This document shows positions 1-8,097 of a stretch of DNA of 64,000 nucleotides, piece by piece (positions within the stretch are counted from its first letter, which is position 1; each line of letters opens with the position of its first letter). Position numbers and translations under genes: made by a program. The notes under the pieces were generated by a model, which worked only from the letters and a program-made list of their open reading frames with translations, did no database searches and had not been told where the DNA came from. The stretch comes from Salibacter halophilus (GTDB taxonomy: Bacteria; Bacteroidota; Bacteroidia; Flavobacteriales_G; Salibacteraceae). The stretch is from the NCBI RefSeq assembly GCF_008806325.1, contig NZ_WACR01000001.1, positions 62,001-126,000 on the forward strand, in the 5' to 3' direction.

Positions 1-1
1 T

Positions 2-1519
2 GTAGCCACCTCTTTACTGGTACTGGCATCTATTTTCAGTTATGCACAGTTAGATTACGTAAAACGTTTTGAAACAGAATTAAAAGATGACTACATCTCT
101 GAAGAGATTTACGACTTCAGTGAAAAAGGCGTTATACTATTAGCATTATCAAAAGATCAGAACCGCGGTGAACGAGAATGGAAAGTCGATCATTACGATA
201 CTGACTTCAATTTAATCAACACACATACATTCAATGTCGACAAAAGATATTACAGGAGTCACAGTAGCAAAAAAGACAATCAAATAAGCATATTGCTAAG
301 GCAAAAAAGGAAAGGTAAAATTGGAATATTAAGTATAGACCTATCCTCCGGATCTGTAGAGATGGATATAACAGAGGTGAAAGTACCTAAAAAGCTGGGC
401 ATTTACGAAATGTATTCTAATGGTAATATCACCTTTTTAAGAGGTCAAGTATTGAAATTTTTCAATTATGAGTATGTCAATATCAAGGTAGATCATAATA
501 AGGCCAGTGCAGATATTGAACCTGTTCAAATACCGGGAGTTAAATCAAGACACTTAAGAACTGAGAGTATTAGTGTAGACGATCTTAGTAACAATGTATT
601 ATTTCATGTAACAGAAAAAGACAGATCTACAAAAAGGATGATTTCTCATTTTATAGTGTACAATGAAAATGGGGAAAAACTCGACAGATTCGAACTCCCT
701 GATGAATCGGGAAAAAGTATCAAAGATTTATCTTCTACCCAATTGAGCAAAACAGAAAGAATCATAACCGGAACATTTGCAGAGGAATGGAAAGAATCAT
801 CTACCGGAATGTACATTGGGAAAATGAACAAACATGACATAGAATACATTAACTTTTACCCCTTCGTAGAATTAGAGAATTTCCTCAATTACCTACCTGA
901 AAGAAAACAGAAACGCCTCGAAAAGAGGAAAAAACGAAAAAAGAGAAAAGGTAAAGATTTTGACCTCAATTACCAAATAGCCTCTCATAGCGTCATCGAG
1001 GTCAATGATGGAAAAGAGGGCTTTATTTACATTGGCGAGGCTTATTTCCCAACGTATCGCAGTGAAATGTATACGACTACAGATGCCAACGGTAATGTAA
1101 CAACACATACTCGTTCAGTTTTTGATGGCTATCAATACACCCATGCAGTTATCGCAAGATTTGATGAGGAAGGAAATAAGCTGTGGGATCATATTGTAGA
1201 TCTGCATATAAGTAGGAAGCCTTTTTATGTTAAGCGATTTATTTCTATTGCTGAGGATAAGCAAGTCGGTATTAAAGCTACCTATTCATCTGATTTTAGA
1301 ATTTACGTGAAAAAGTTCTCCTTCGATGGTGAGATCACATTAGACCAGGAGTCTGAACAAATCGATTTTGGAGAGGGTAACAAAGTAAAAAGAGCAGCTG
1401 CTGATATAAGCTACTGGTATGATAACTACTTCATTGTTCACGGAACTCAAAAGATCAAAGAAGACGGTCTTTTCAACAACCGCAAAGTCTTTTTCATGAG
1501 TAAGATTAAAGTGGATTAG
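2..1519 (+). CDS. Secreted protein of unknown function, 5' end outside window
   Basis: The reading frame is open from base 2 to the stop at 1519 and encodes about 505 residues. The first visible residues are hydrophobic and end in SYAQ, a typical Bacteroidota signal peptidase I site, so the true start lies only a few codons upstream of the window. A very basic Lys/Arg-rich stretch (about bases 900-955) sits mid-protein. The later part contains short YIG/YFP-type beta-strand motifs that suggest a beta-rich fold. I recognise no enzyme motif. An internal start at 293 is possible but unnecessary because the frame continues upstream without a stop. Confidence 0.75.
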   Translation, partial: VATSLLVLASIFSYAQLDYVKRFETELKDDYISEEIYDFSEKGVILLALSKDQNRGEREWKVDHYDTDFNLINTHTFNVDKRYYRSHSSKKDNQISILLRQKRKGKIGILSIDLSSGSVEMDITEVKVPKKLGIYEMYSNGNITFLRGQVLKFFNYEYVNIKVDHNKASADIEPVQIPGVKSRHLRTESISVDDLSNNVLFHVTEKDRSTKRMISHFIVYNENGEKLDRFELPDESGKSIKDLSSTQLSKTERIITGTFAEEWKESSTGMYIGKMNKHDIEYINFYPFVELENFLNYLPERKQKRLEKRKKRKKRKGKDFDLNYQIASHSVIEVNDGKEGFIYIGEAYFPTYRSEMYTTTDANGNVTTHTRSVFDGYQYTHAVIARFDEEGNKLWDHIVDLHISRKPFYVKRFISIAEDKQVGIKATYSSDFRIYVKKFSFDGEITLDQESEQIDFGEGNKVKRAAADISYWYDNYFIVHGTQKIKEDGLFNNRKVFFMSKIKVD

Positions 1520-2179
1520 AAAACATCATTAAGTTCAAATAACAGGCATCGTTTGACACGAAACTACGAAGTGTAAATGGCTATTAAGATCTAAATACTC
1601 CTGCGATCATATACTGCTATCATTTATAGTGATAATAGGAAACAGATAAAAAAATTAACCTCATTTAAATAAACCCTTTTGAGGCCACAAATGACTCTAA
1701 GAACTCAAAATAGATACAGAGTTAATTGTACCTTCTTGCTTATGCTCAGTGAACAACTTTTAAATCATTATTACAACTTAACCCTACAGGAATTTGGTGG
1801 GTTTGAAAGTTAAAAACAAACCTCCTAACTTCCCAACTCCAAACCTTAGAGATTCTAGAAGCTCTTTGACCCTCGTGACACGAGGAACGGGGCTCTTAAC
1901 AACTAAATCATCAAGCAATCCCAATACATTATTAGAACTTCTCTCCTCCTAAACCTAAACCTCGACCTTCACAGCTAACAGTTAACATCATCATTTGCTA
2001 CTAGTTGGATTATCGAAATTTTTAGCACGTTATAAAATTCTCTATTTTTATGGTTTTCCTATTTCAAAATCAGTCATCCCACCACCGTCTTAATTTCATG
2101 GGACTGACCATGGCGAAGCCGTGTTTGGTGGGGAGTTTAAAATAGTCTTTTTTCTTAGCTTTAAGATGTTGGGAACAAT
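1520..2179. other. 660-bp non-coding spacer before the cassette array
   Basis: No convincing gene on either strand. It holds a 7-bp palindrome with one central base at 1871-1885 (CCTCGTG/CACGAGG), a GGTTTG/CAAACC inverted repeat near 1799-1830, and a larger nested hairpin at 2078-2132. The last 35 bases before the next gene (about 2141-2176) resemble the 3' half of the attC-like sites downstream (CTTAGCT ... GTTGGG). This may be the eroded left edge of the cassette array. Confidence 0.5.
2078..2132. repeat. Nested inverted repeat
   Basis: Outer arms CCCACCA (2078-2084) and TGGTGGG (2126-2132) enclose a second hairpin CATGG/CCATG (2098-2112). There is no T-tract, so it is not an obvious terminator. 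It could be a folded recombination site or a small structured repeat at the edge of the cassette array. Confidence 0.4.
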
Positions 2180-2935
2180 ATGAAAAAACTTATATACATA
2201 ATATCATTCACATTCCTCTTTGGCTGTTCTGACCCGAACAATATTAAAGTGATAGAAAAATATGCAGACGGATCTCCAAAGTCAGTTAAAGTCCTTTTTG
2301 ACAATAATGATAGTAACAATTATATTATCAAAAACTTTTATCCAGACGGAACACTTGACTTTGAAGGGAAAGTCAGCAACAACAAGTTTGTAGAATATAG
2401 AAAGGCATATTTTGAAAATGGAAATCCTAAAGAAATTGTCAAGTTATCAGACTCAACAAATTTAGATTATTGTTGCCCAGACGGATTTTACAAACACTAC
2501 TATAAACATGGTCAGCTTAAAGAAACATATTTCAAAAAAAATGGACTATTCAACGGTCTTGCCATAAAATATGATTCTCTTGGAAATAAAATTGCGGAGT
2601 ACCAAGTGACTAATGACCTGAAAAACGGAATAACAAAGAAATTCCACGATAATGGAGCAATAAAGTCAATTAAAGAATACAAAAATGATACTCTCGTAGG
2701 AACTGCTTACTATTTCACAGAGTCTGGTGATTCATTGAAAAGACACGGAACTAACAAAGGGAAGATAGATTTTCCAATAAAATACTGGAAAGACAATGGG
2801 AATAGTTTACTTGGAGTATATCACAACGACAACCATTACCAAGTTAAATGGACTTGGATTGACTCTGTCGGAAACATAACTAAGACTGAAATAGCTGATA
2901 CAGTAGATGGCCAATTTGTAACTCCAGACTATTAA
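2180..2935 (+). CDS. YwqK/MORN-like lipoprotein
   Basis: 251 residues. The N-terminus is a short hydrophobic signal ending in the lipobox FGCS, so the mature protein should be a lipoprotein. The body consists of repeated strands of the type YxxGxxK and F-H-D-N-G-A-I-K, typical of MORN-like YwqK repeats, with repeated D/N-G turns every 20-25 residues. Such proteins are common in Bacteroidota; their role is usually unknown and the 'antitoxin' label often attached to them is weakly supported. It is the first gene of the cassette array and is followed directly by the attC-like site at 2943. Confidence 0.7.
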   Translation: MKKLIYIISFTFLFGCSDPNNIKVIEKYADGSPKSVKVLFDNNDSNNYIIKNFYPDGTLDFEGKVSNNKFVEYRKAYFENGNPKEIVKLSDSTNLDYCCPDGFYKHYYKHGQLKETYFKKNGLFNGLAIKYDSLGNKIAEYQVTNDLKNGITKKFHDNGAIKSIKEYKNDTLVGTAYYFTESGDSLKRHGTNKGKIDFPIKYWKDNGNSLLGVYHNDNHYQVKWTWIDSVGNITKTEIADTVDGQFVTPDY

Positions 2936-2942
2936 GAAAAAA

Positions 2943-3084
2943 GCCCAGCAGCTAACAGCACCTAAGTAAACATGGGGCAGATAGTGGTAAACGCAAAGCA
3001 CTTCTCTCCTATCTAGCTTTTTAACTAGCAGATAGAAAATAACTTCATAGCGCCCTACGTTTTTTACCCGAGACCGTTATGGGC
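2943..3084 (+). repeat. attC-like site 1
   Basis: Opens with GCCCAGCAGCTAACAG and closes with GTTATGGGC at 3076-3084. The inner arms CATGGGGC and GCGCCCTACG partly pair. The centre contains an extra hairpin CTATCT/AGATAG, like a variable terminal structure. Its 5' word does not pair with its 3' word, as expected for a site between two different cassettes. Confidence 0.7.
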
Positions 3085-3104
3085 AAGCTTAAAAACAAAA
3101 ACAT

Positions 3105-3614
3105 ATGGACAAAATAAATTACGCCTTAGAGTCATTTAAAAACATTCAAGACTTAATAAAATTTGCTGACCAAAAAGCAGGAGCAGTTTTAATTGTAGTA
3201 GGATTAATTTTTACGGCTTTTGTCCAATACCTAGAAAAGTTGACTTTTTCAGCTGACAATATGACTATAATTGGAACGATTACCTTTATTACAGGACTTG
3301 CTACTTTAATTTGTATGATAGTAGTTCTGTACTATTCCGTTTTCAAAATTCTCAAACCAAGATTTGCAAAAAACTATCAAGAAGGTGAATTATCTACCTT
3401 TTACTTTGAGCATATTACTATAGTAAATAAAGAACTTCACGAAAAATATAAAAACATAAGTGATGAAAGTATGTTGAAAGACATTATTGACCAGCAGATT
3501 GAGGTTTCAAGTATTCTAAACGAGAAGAATGAAAATTTAGCAAAATCATTTATTTGGCTCTTTGCAGCACTTTTCGCTTCAATAGTTTTTATTATTCTTT
3601 CAATTCAGTTGTAA
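3105..3614 (+). CDS. PycTM-like membrane effector of a Pycsar defence system
   Basis: 169 residues. Membrane segments are at about residues 25-43, 54-79 and 148-167, with a helical, charged soluble stretch between the second and third. The motif ADQKAG just before the first membrane segment is typical of the Pycsar effector family (PF18967, formerly DUF5706). In that family, binding of a cyclic pyrimidine nucleotide triggers membrane disruption and abortive infection. Its stop codon abuts the start of the cyclase gene (TAA immediately before ATG), so the two are translationally coupled and lie in one cassette. The effector precedes the cyclase here. Activity is inferred from family resemblance and gene pairing. 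Confidence 0.75.
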   Translation: MDKINYALESFKNIQDLIKFADQKAGAVLIVVGLIFTAFVQYLEKLTFSADNMTIIGTITFITGLATLICMIVVLYYSVFKILKPRFAKNYQEGELSTFYFEHITIVNKELHEKYKNISDESMLKDIIDQQIEVSSILNEKNENLAKSFIWLFAALFASIVFIILSIQL

Positions 3615-4352
3615 ATGGCACTTATAGACGATATAAAATCAAAGGTAAAGGCAATCCTTGATGAAAGACTTGAAGTAACGGATGTGACATACGTTCCTAA
3701 ACTTGACGACCCAAAACTAACCTTTGGGAATACAGGATTGAAGTTCACAGGTTCTTCATTGTTCATTGACATTCGCGGTTCTACTTCCGTATTGAACACT
3801 CATAATAAGCCTGTTGTAGCTAAGCTTCATATGGCATTCTTTCACACCATTGTGAAAATAGCAAATAATCTTGATGGCAATGTAAGAAGTTTTAATGGAG
3901 ATAGTGCACTAATATTTTTTCAAGGAACATACAAGGAAACTGTTTCTAATGCTGTAAAATGTGCGATGCAAATAAAATTTATGATTGACAATTCGAAAGA
4001 TGGAATAAATGAATTGCTTAAAAAGTATTCTAAACTAGATTTTGGAATTGGGATTGACGATGGCAATATCGTTTGTACAAAAGTTGGAGTTGGTGGTGAA
4101 CATAATAGAGATATTTTTTGGATTGGAAACCCAGTAAATAAATCTACTGTATTAGGCGATAACAGCAAAAAACCTAATCACATAGCAATCTCAAAGTACG
4201 TTTATGACAATCTTTTAGATTGGGCTAAATATGGCAAGAAGAAAAATTATTTCGGACAGGAAGAAGATGTTGATATGTGGACGCGTGGCACATTTACTTA
4301 CAATGGGAAAATTGAATATTATTATTACACGGGTTGGCATTGGGTAGTGTAA
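3615..4352 (+). CDS. Class III nucleotidyl cyclase, PycC-like
   Basis: 245 residues. The class III cyclase core begins at about residue 45. The first metal-binding Asp lies in FIDIRGST (D52) and the second in SFNGDSALIFF (D96). The downstream GIGIDDGN and WIGNPVNKS blocks match the conserved beta-hairpin and nucleotide-binding segments of the family. There is no membrane, HAMP or receiver domain, so it is a minimal soluble cyclase as in Pycsar cyclases, which make cCMP or cUMP after phage infection. The adjacent PycTM-like effector supports this reading over an ordinary cAMP cyclase. The base specificity cannot be read from the sequence. Confidence 0.78.
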   Translation: MALIDDIKSKVKAILDERLEVTDVTYVPKLDDPKLTFGNTGLKFTGSSLFIDIRGSTSVLNTHNKPVVAKLHMAFFHTIVKIANNLDGNVRSFNGDSALIFFQGTYKETVSNAVKCAMQIKFMIDNSKDGINELLKKYSKLDFGIGIDDGNIVCTKVGVGGEHNRDIFWIGNPVNKSTVLGDNSKKPNHIAISKYVYDNLLDWAKYGKKKNYFGQEEDVDMWTRGTFTYNGKIEYYYYTGWHWVV

Positions 4353-4359
4353 AAAGCCA

Positions 4360-4494
4360 GCCCATAACAGCGTATATAACTTATGCCGGGGAAAGTGGTA
4401 AATTCAAGCTTTGTACTTTTAAGTAAATTTGGTGTAAGCCGACAAGAAAGTGTTTCGAAAACCGCCACAAGCCATATGCAAAACGTTGTGCCAC
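4360..4494 (+). repeat. attC-like site 2
   Basis: Opens with GCCCATAAC (4360-4368), the exact reverse complement of the GTTATGGGC that starts the Pycsar cassette at 3076. Closes with GTTGTGCCAC (4485-4494). Inner arms ATAACTTATGCCGG and CCGCCACAAGCCATAT pair with a few mismatches and differ in sequence from the arms of sites 3-5, which is compensatory variation. Confidence 0.8.
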
Positions 4495-4507
4495 ATATAA
4501 AACGACA

Positions 4508-5404
4508 ATGAGACAGATTGCTCTGATATTGACTTTAATTCTTTCTTTCATTTCTTGTGGACAAACAAAAGACACTGAAATAGAATCAATTCTTCTTGAC
4601 TGTTTGGTTAAGAGTTATAAGGAACAGCAAGTCAATATTAACCAAGAACTTGACGAGCTCGAAAAGTATTTAATTGGTAGCAAATCACTTAAATCTTCCG
4701 CAGGACAATCATATTATGATTTCTACCAAGAAATAGCAGAACTCAACGATATTCCTGCGACTTTGGATTATGACAGATTTGAGAACATTTACAAATTGAC
4801 ACCAAACGAATTTTATTCAGCTAACTGCTTAGAACAGCTCAAACGGCTTGACTCTACAACTATTGCTAATTCTAAATACAGCCAAATGACGCTTGCGATA
4901 CAAAACGCAGCTCAAAACGAAGTTTCACCTTCAAGTATCGCAAAAGCAATAACAAGCGTCTTGACACCTTCAGACTTTGACAAGCAATATTTTAGAGCAG
5001 TTGCACTATTGACAATTGCATACACAGCCAATTCAGACGTTGGGCTACAAAGACAATTAAAACCAAATGACAACGAAGACAATGCGACCTATGAATCAAT
5101 ATTGGTGACATTGACAGAAGAAAACCAAATTACTCTGAATGAAAACGAGATAAGTCAAGAAGAACTAAAAACTACCTTAACTGAGTTTATTAAGGCTAAT
5201 GGGGCAAATCACGTAATTAACTTTCGAGCTGACAAAGGAACTTCCTACGACTTTTACTTAAAGATTCAAGACCAAATTGGGTCAGTCTATAACGAACTTA
5301 GAAATGAATTAGCAATAACAATGTATAACCAAATATTCAAAGAATTGACTGACGACCAACAGAATGAAATTAAAAGGACTTATCCGACAAGAATAAAAGA
5401 ATAA
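4508..5404 (+). CDS. Lipoprotein with C-terminal ExbD-like domain
   Basis: 298 residues. A hydrophobic leader ends in the lipobox SFISC (Cys 17). Residues to about 190 are helical and unrecognised. Residues from about 194 to the end closely resemble the periplasmic domain of Bacteroidota ExbD (biopolymer transport): the blocks ADKGTSYDFYLKIQDQI, YNELRNELA and the YPTRIKE ending follow the ExbD order. The usual N-terminal ExbD membrane helix with its functional Asp is absent, replaced by a lipid anchor and an extra domain. It occupies its own cassette. The role is unknown; interference with or docking to a TonB-ExbB-ExbD machine is a guess. Confidence 0.65.
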   Translation: MRQIALILTLILSFISCGQTKDTEIESILLDCLVKSYKEQQVNINQELDELEKYLIGSKSLKSSAGQSYYDFYQEIAELNDIPATLDYDRFENIYKLTPNEFYSANCLEQLKRLDSTTIANSKYSQMTLAIQNAAQNEVSPSSIAKAITSVLTPSDFDKQYFRAVALLTIAYTANSDVGLQRQLKPNDNEDNATYESILVTLTEENQITLNENEISQEELKTTLTEFIKANGANHVINFRADKGTSYDFYLKIQDQIGSVYNELRNELAITMYNQIFKELTDDQQNEIKRTYPTRIKE

Positions 5405-5412
5405 AAAAATAC

Positions 5413-5550
5413 GTGGCACAACAATGGGTATAAAACATAGGGCGGACAGTGGTTTCCGCAAGTTTGTAGCTCTTATCCAAGTTCGTTTCGGGCGGACAGT
5501 TAAGTGCTTCGAAATGCCCCACGTTTCTTAGCTGCAAAACGTTGTGCAAC
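5413..5550 (+). repeat. attC-like site 3
   Basis: Opens with GTGGCACAAC (5413-5422), the exact reverse complement of the GTTGTGCCAC starting the preceding cassette. Closes with GTTGTGCAAC (5541-5550). Inner blocks CATAGGGCGGACAGTGG and GGGCGGACAG ... GCCCCACG are shared with sites 4 and 5. Confidence 0.8.
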
Positions 5551-5556
5551 ATTGAA

Positions 5557-6471
5557 ATGAAACCAATCCAGATATTCATATCGTCATTGACTTTTATTAT
5601 TCTCTTTTCTTCCTGTTCAGATAAGAAGGGACTAAAATCTGTCTATGGACTTCAGAACGACACTATTGTCAGTATCAAGAACTACGACAGAGATGGACGA
5701 GTAATATTTGACAGGACAACCCAAATAATTGAGAGTTGGGACAACGGATTAATGACTTGGATGACAGCGAAAGAGTTTAAAGGGAATAGGCAAACCTATG
5801 AGTATTACGCCCACTCCAATTCAGGTTTGAGAATTACGATTTTCGATTATGACCAAAATGGAGAATTAAATGGTGAATTCTCCAAGTACTATAGTTCTTC
5901 TAATGAAAAAGGTCGAAATCCTTTTGGAGAAATTTACGCAATAGAATCTAGGGACTCATTAAAATCCTACCTACAAAGCTCCATACCTGACAGTGTCCTT
6001 TTTTCAAATCACCAAGGAGCAAATAATGAAAACACCGAATATTTCAAATCATACACTGATTCACTTAGTCTTAAAGTGAAAGAATATTGGACAATTGTTG
6101 AGGGTTCAGAAACAAGAAAAACGATCAAGAAATTTGATGCAAAAGGAAATCTTATTTACAAGTACAACAAAACACAATGGAATGAAGGAATTGAAAAGTT
6201 TCAGTACAACCAAAACGGAGAATTAATTGAAGAACTTAAGATTTGGGATCCTGAGAATAATCGGTTTCAAAAAAAGGAACACTACTACTCAAACGGACTT
6301 TTACAAAAGACTCTGTTTTATCACGACACAGCATTGGCATTCAAGTACGAGTATTTCTATAACGATACACTTCTAGACAAAGAAATTAAGACGAGAGTAA
6401 CAGAAGCTGAACATTTCAAAGACAGGAAGAAAATTGAGACAACTGAATATCGATACGAATATTTTGAATAA
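5557..6471 (+). CDS. YwqK/MORN-like lipoprotein
   Basis: 304 residues from the ATG at 5557. A TTG further upstream would lie inside the attC-like core, so I prefer the ATG. The leader ends in the lipobox LFSSC. The body carries YwqK-like repeats (DRDGRV, YDQNGEL, DAKGNL, YNQNGELIEE, YYSNGLL), each a turn between short strands. It is the second protein of this kind in the array. The sequences are not close copies, so this is independent capture rather than recent duplication. Function unknown. Confidence 0.7.
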   Translation: MKPIQIFISSLTFIILFSSCSDKKGLKSVYGLQNDTIVSIKNYDRDGRVIFDRTTQIIESWDNGLMTWMTAKEFKGNRQTYEYYAHSNSGLRITIFDYDQNGELNGEFSKYYSSSNEKGRNPFGEIYAIESRDSLKSYLQSSIPDSVLFSNHQGANNENTEYFKSYTDSLSLKVKEYWTIVEGSETRKTIKKFDAKGNLIYKYNKTQWNEGIEKFQYNQNGELIEELKIWDPENNRFQKKEHYYSNGLLQKTLFYHDTALAFKYEYFYNDTLLDKEIKTRVTEAEHFKDRKKIETTEYRYEYFE

Positions 6472-6476
6472 AAAAC

Positions 6477-6615
6477 GTTGCACAACAGCACCTAAAAAAA
6501 CATGGGGCGGACAGTGGGTTCCGCAAGGTTCGTTCTTCGTGGCTACCTTTGTCACGGGCGGACAAGAAAGTGCTCCGAAAAGCCCCACGTTTCTTAGCTG
6601 CAATACGTTGGCGGT
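6477..6615 (+). repeat. attC-like site 4
   Basis: Opens with GTTGCACAAC (6477-6486), the reverse complement of the GTTGTGCAAC that starts its cassette. Closes with GTTGGCGGT (6607-6615). Inner arms CATGGGGCGGA and AGCCCCACG pair perfectly over the G/C core, where site 5 has AGGGCG/CGCCCT at the same place. Confidence 0.8.
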
Positions 6616-6625
6616 AATTTAAAAA

Positions 6626-7066
6626 ATGGACGACAAAACAGAAATAATTACCTTTCATGCTAATGACATTCGAGTCGGAGTTTTAACGAGTCGACTGGAC
6701 AGTTTAGATATTCAATACGACCTCAGGGAGACAACCACTTTCATGGAGCCTGCATATCAACTGAAAGTAAGTAAGGAAAATATTTCGACTGTCAACACCA
6801 TTTTGAACGAAATCACCGACTGGAACAGTTCCAACGAAAATGATTCAAGTTCAATATTTGGACAAATCAGAAAAGTTGGGGTTTATTTCACATGGTTTGC
6901 AATCATTTCGGCTATTGGACTTTTGATTTACATGACATGGTTAATCTTGAATGGTGAATTACCAAGAATTGCATGGACAGGAGTCGTATTTATGACTATT
7001 GCTATTGGTTTTATCGCTTATTTAGAACTGAGAAAAAAGAAAAAGACTACCGCCAACAATGGTTAA
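6626..7066 (+). CDS. Membrane protein with DUF2007-like N-terminal domain
   Basis: 146 residues. The first 70 resemble the DUF2007 'putative signal transducing protein' fold: an opening strand, a helix with LTSRLDSLDI, then a YQLKVS strand and a final helix. Two membrane helices follow at about residues 88-110 and 115-135, then a basic tail. The 3' end of the gene (TTANNG) overlaps the opening word of the next attC-like site, so the stop codon lies inside the recombination site. Function unknown. Confidence 0.55.
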   Translation: MDDKTEIITFHANDIRVGVLTSRLDSLDIQYDLRETTTFMEPAYQLKVSKENISTVNTILNEITDWNSSNENDSSSIFGQIRKVGVYFTWFAIISAIGLLIYMTWLILNGELPRIAWTGVVFMTIAIGFIAYLELRKKKKTTANNG

Positions 7067-7182
7067 AAAACATAGGGCGGACAGTGGTTTCCGCGAATTT
7101 CGGGTTCTCAGTAAGTTTGGTTTCGGCCAGACAGAAAAGTGCTTCGTAGCGCCCTACGTTTTTTTACCCGATACCGTGTGCC
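7049..7182 (+). repeat. attC-like site 5
   Basis: Opens with ACCGCCAAC (7049-7057), inside the end of the upstream gene, complementary to the GTTGGCGGT starting that cassette. Closes with GTGTGCC (7176-7182), where the canonical GTT is replaced by GTG. Inner arms ACATAGGGCG and CGCCCTACGT pair over ten bases apart from one mismatch. Confidence 0.78.
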
Positions 7183-7209
7183 ATATAAAAAGACTACAAC
7201 TGAAAAAGA

Positions 7210-7941
7210 ATGATTAGATCACTCATCATATTATATCTTTTGTCATTTAACCTGACCAACGGACAAGAGCTTCAGAATGGACTTATTTTACCTGAACAGA
7301 ATGAGGACGAAGAAATCTGCTGCATTTATTCGCCTGAGAATGGTTTTACAGTTTATGACCGGCCAGACGGAGAAAAAATCGGTCGTTTAACAAGAAATGT
7401 AGACCAAAACGTTGGAGACCAATCTTTTTATCGTATTTACTTTGTCAATCATAGGACTAAAACAGAAACACAAATTGGATTAGAACACTTTCAAGAAATC
7501 GCTTATGAAATATGGGCATTGACCTATTCAGAAAGAAAAGACGGATTTGTTAAAATCACATATGCCAATCAGGATTTTTGGTTAAAGCAAAGCGATATTG
7601 AAAATGTTGGGTTTGAATTAGTTGAGTGGCAGTCTTTTCTTGCAGACAATGTTAATAATCTATTGGGCTATTATGCCAATGACCCAGGACTAAATCTAAG
7701 AGAAAAACCAAATACAGATTCAGGAATAATAAGAACTTTGAAAGGTGACACTAACCAAATTTCACCGACAAATGAACATCACGGACTTTGGACAAAGGTT
7801 AAAGTAATTATTAGTAAAGAACATCCTTGCGCTACCGACTTGACAGAAGAAGAAAATATCATTGAAGAATTAGAAGGGTGGATAAAGATTGTGGATGATA
7901 ATGGACTTCCGAATTTATGGTACTATTCACGTGGATGTTAA
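7210..7941 (+). CDS. Secreted SH3-domain protein
   Basis: 243 residues with an N-terminal signal peptide (SLIILYLLSFNLTNGQ). Around residues 155-210 there is a bacterial SH3-like segment: PGLNLREKPN, then a turn and GLWTKVKV. This is the usual LNLRxxPxxxS...W.KV signature of cell-wall or ligand-binding SH3b domains. The N-terminal half contains a second, weaker, related region (FTVYDRPDGEKIG). It sits alone in its cassette, closed by the attC-like site at 7949. The ligand is unknown. Confidence 0.65.
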   Translation: MIRSLIILYLLSFNLTNGQELQNGLILPEQNEDEEICCIYSPENGFTVYDRPDGEKIGRLTRNVDQNVGDQSFYRIYFVNHRTKTETQIGLEHFQEIAYEIWALTYSERKDGFVKITYANQDFWLKQSDIENVGFELVEWQSFLADNVNNLLGYYANDPGLNLREKPNTDSGIIRTLKGDTNQISPTNEHHGLWTKVKVIISKEHPCATDLTEEENIIEELEGWIKIVDDNGLPNLWYYSRGC

Positions 7942-7948
7942 AAAATAC

Positions 7949-8087
7949 GGCACACAACATTACATATAGCTTATGGCGGGTAAAGTGGTAAAATCAAAGT
8001 TTTCGGCTCTTAGTGAAGTTCGTCTCAGTCGGACAGCAAAGTGCTTTGAAAAACGCCACAAGCCATATTCGAGACCGTTGTACTGCA
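7949..8087 (+). repeat. attC-like site 6
   Basis: Opens with GGCACACAAC (7949-7958), complementary to the GTGTGCC starting its cassette. Closes with GTTGTACTGCA (8077-8087). Inner arms ATAGCTTATGGCG and CGCCACAAGCCATAT resemble those of site 2, so sites 2 and 6 form one subtype and sites 3-5 another. Confidence 0.78.
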
Positions 8088-8097
8088 TTAAACTAAC

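Larger units (their letters stand above)
2943..8087 (+). mobile_element. Integron-like gene cassette array without integrase (CALIN-like)
   Basis: Six related palindromic spacers of 134-142 bp separate co-directional one- or two-gene units. In four of the five complete cassettes the first bases (GTT plus variable word) are the reverse complement of the word plus AAC that opens the spacer after its own genes: GTTATGGGC/GCCCATAAC, GTTGTGCCAC/GTGGCACAAC, GTTGTGCAAC/GTTGCACAAC and GTTGGCGGT/ACCGCCAAC. The fifth uses GTGTGCC/GGCACAC. This is what excision and insertion of circular cassettes at attC sites produce. The inner arms also covary. No tyrosine integrase is visible in the window. The 5' word before the first gene and the 3' site after the NmrA-like gene are not recognisable. 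Confidence 0.8.

Noticed and set aside
3605-4168. Minus-strand frames opposite the cyclase gene
   Set aside because: They are antisense shadows; the plus-strand product carries all class III cyclase motifs.
3105-4352. CBASS system as an alternative to Pycsar
   Set aside because: The nucleotide cyclase has class III cyclase metal motifs, not the GS-x-x-D-x-D fold of CD-NTases.
4900-5400. Complete ExbD for a TonB transport operon
   Set aside because: No ExbB or TonB gene is adjacent and the N-terminal ExbD helix is absent, so it is described as a domain capture instead.
6373-6658. Overlapping frames of 62-80 codons on both strands across attC-like site 4
   Set aside because: They arise because the palindromic spacer has few stop codons; each product is different per strand and none matches a family, and other spacers give similar frames.
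2943-8087. CRISPR array
   Set aside because: The repeats are 134-142 bp palindromes separated by genes rather than short repeats with uniform spacers, and no cas gene is present.
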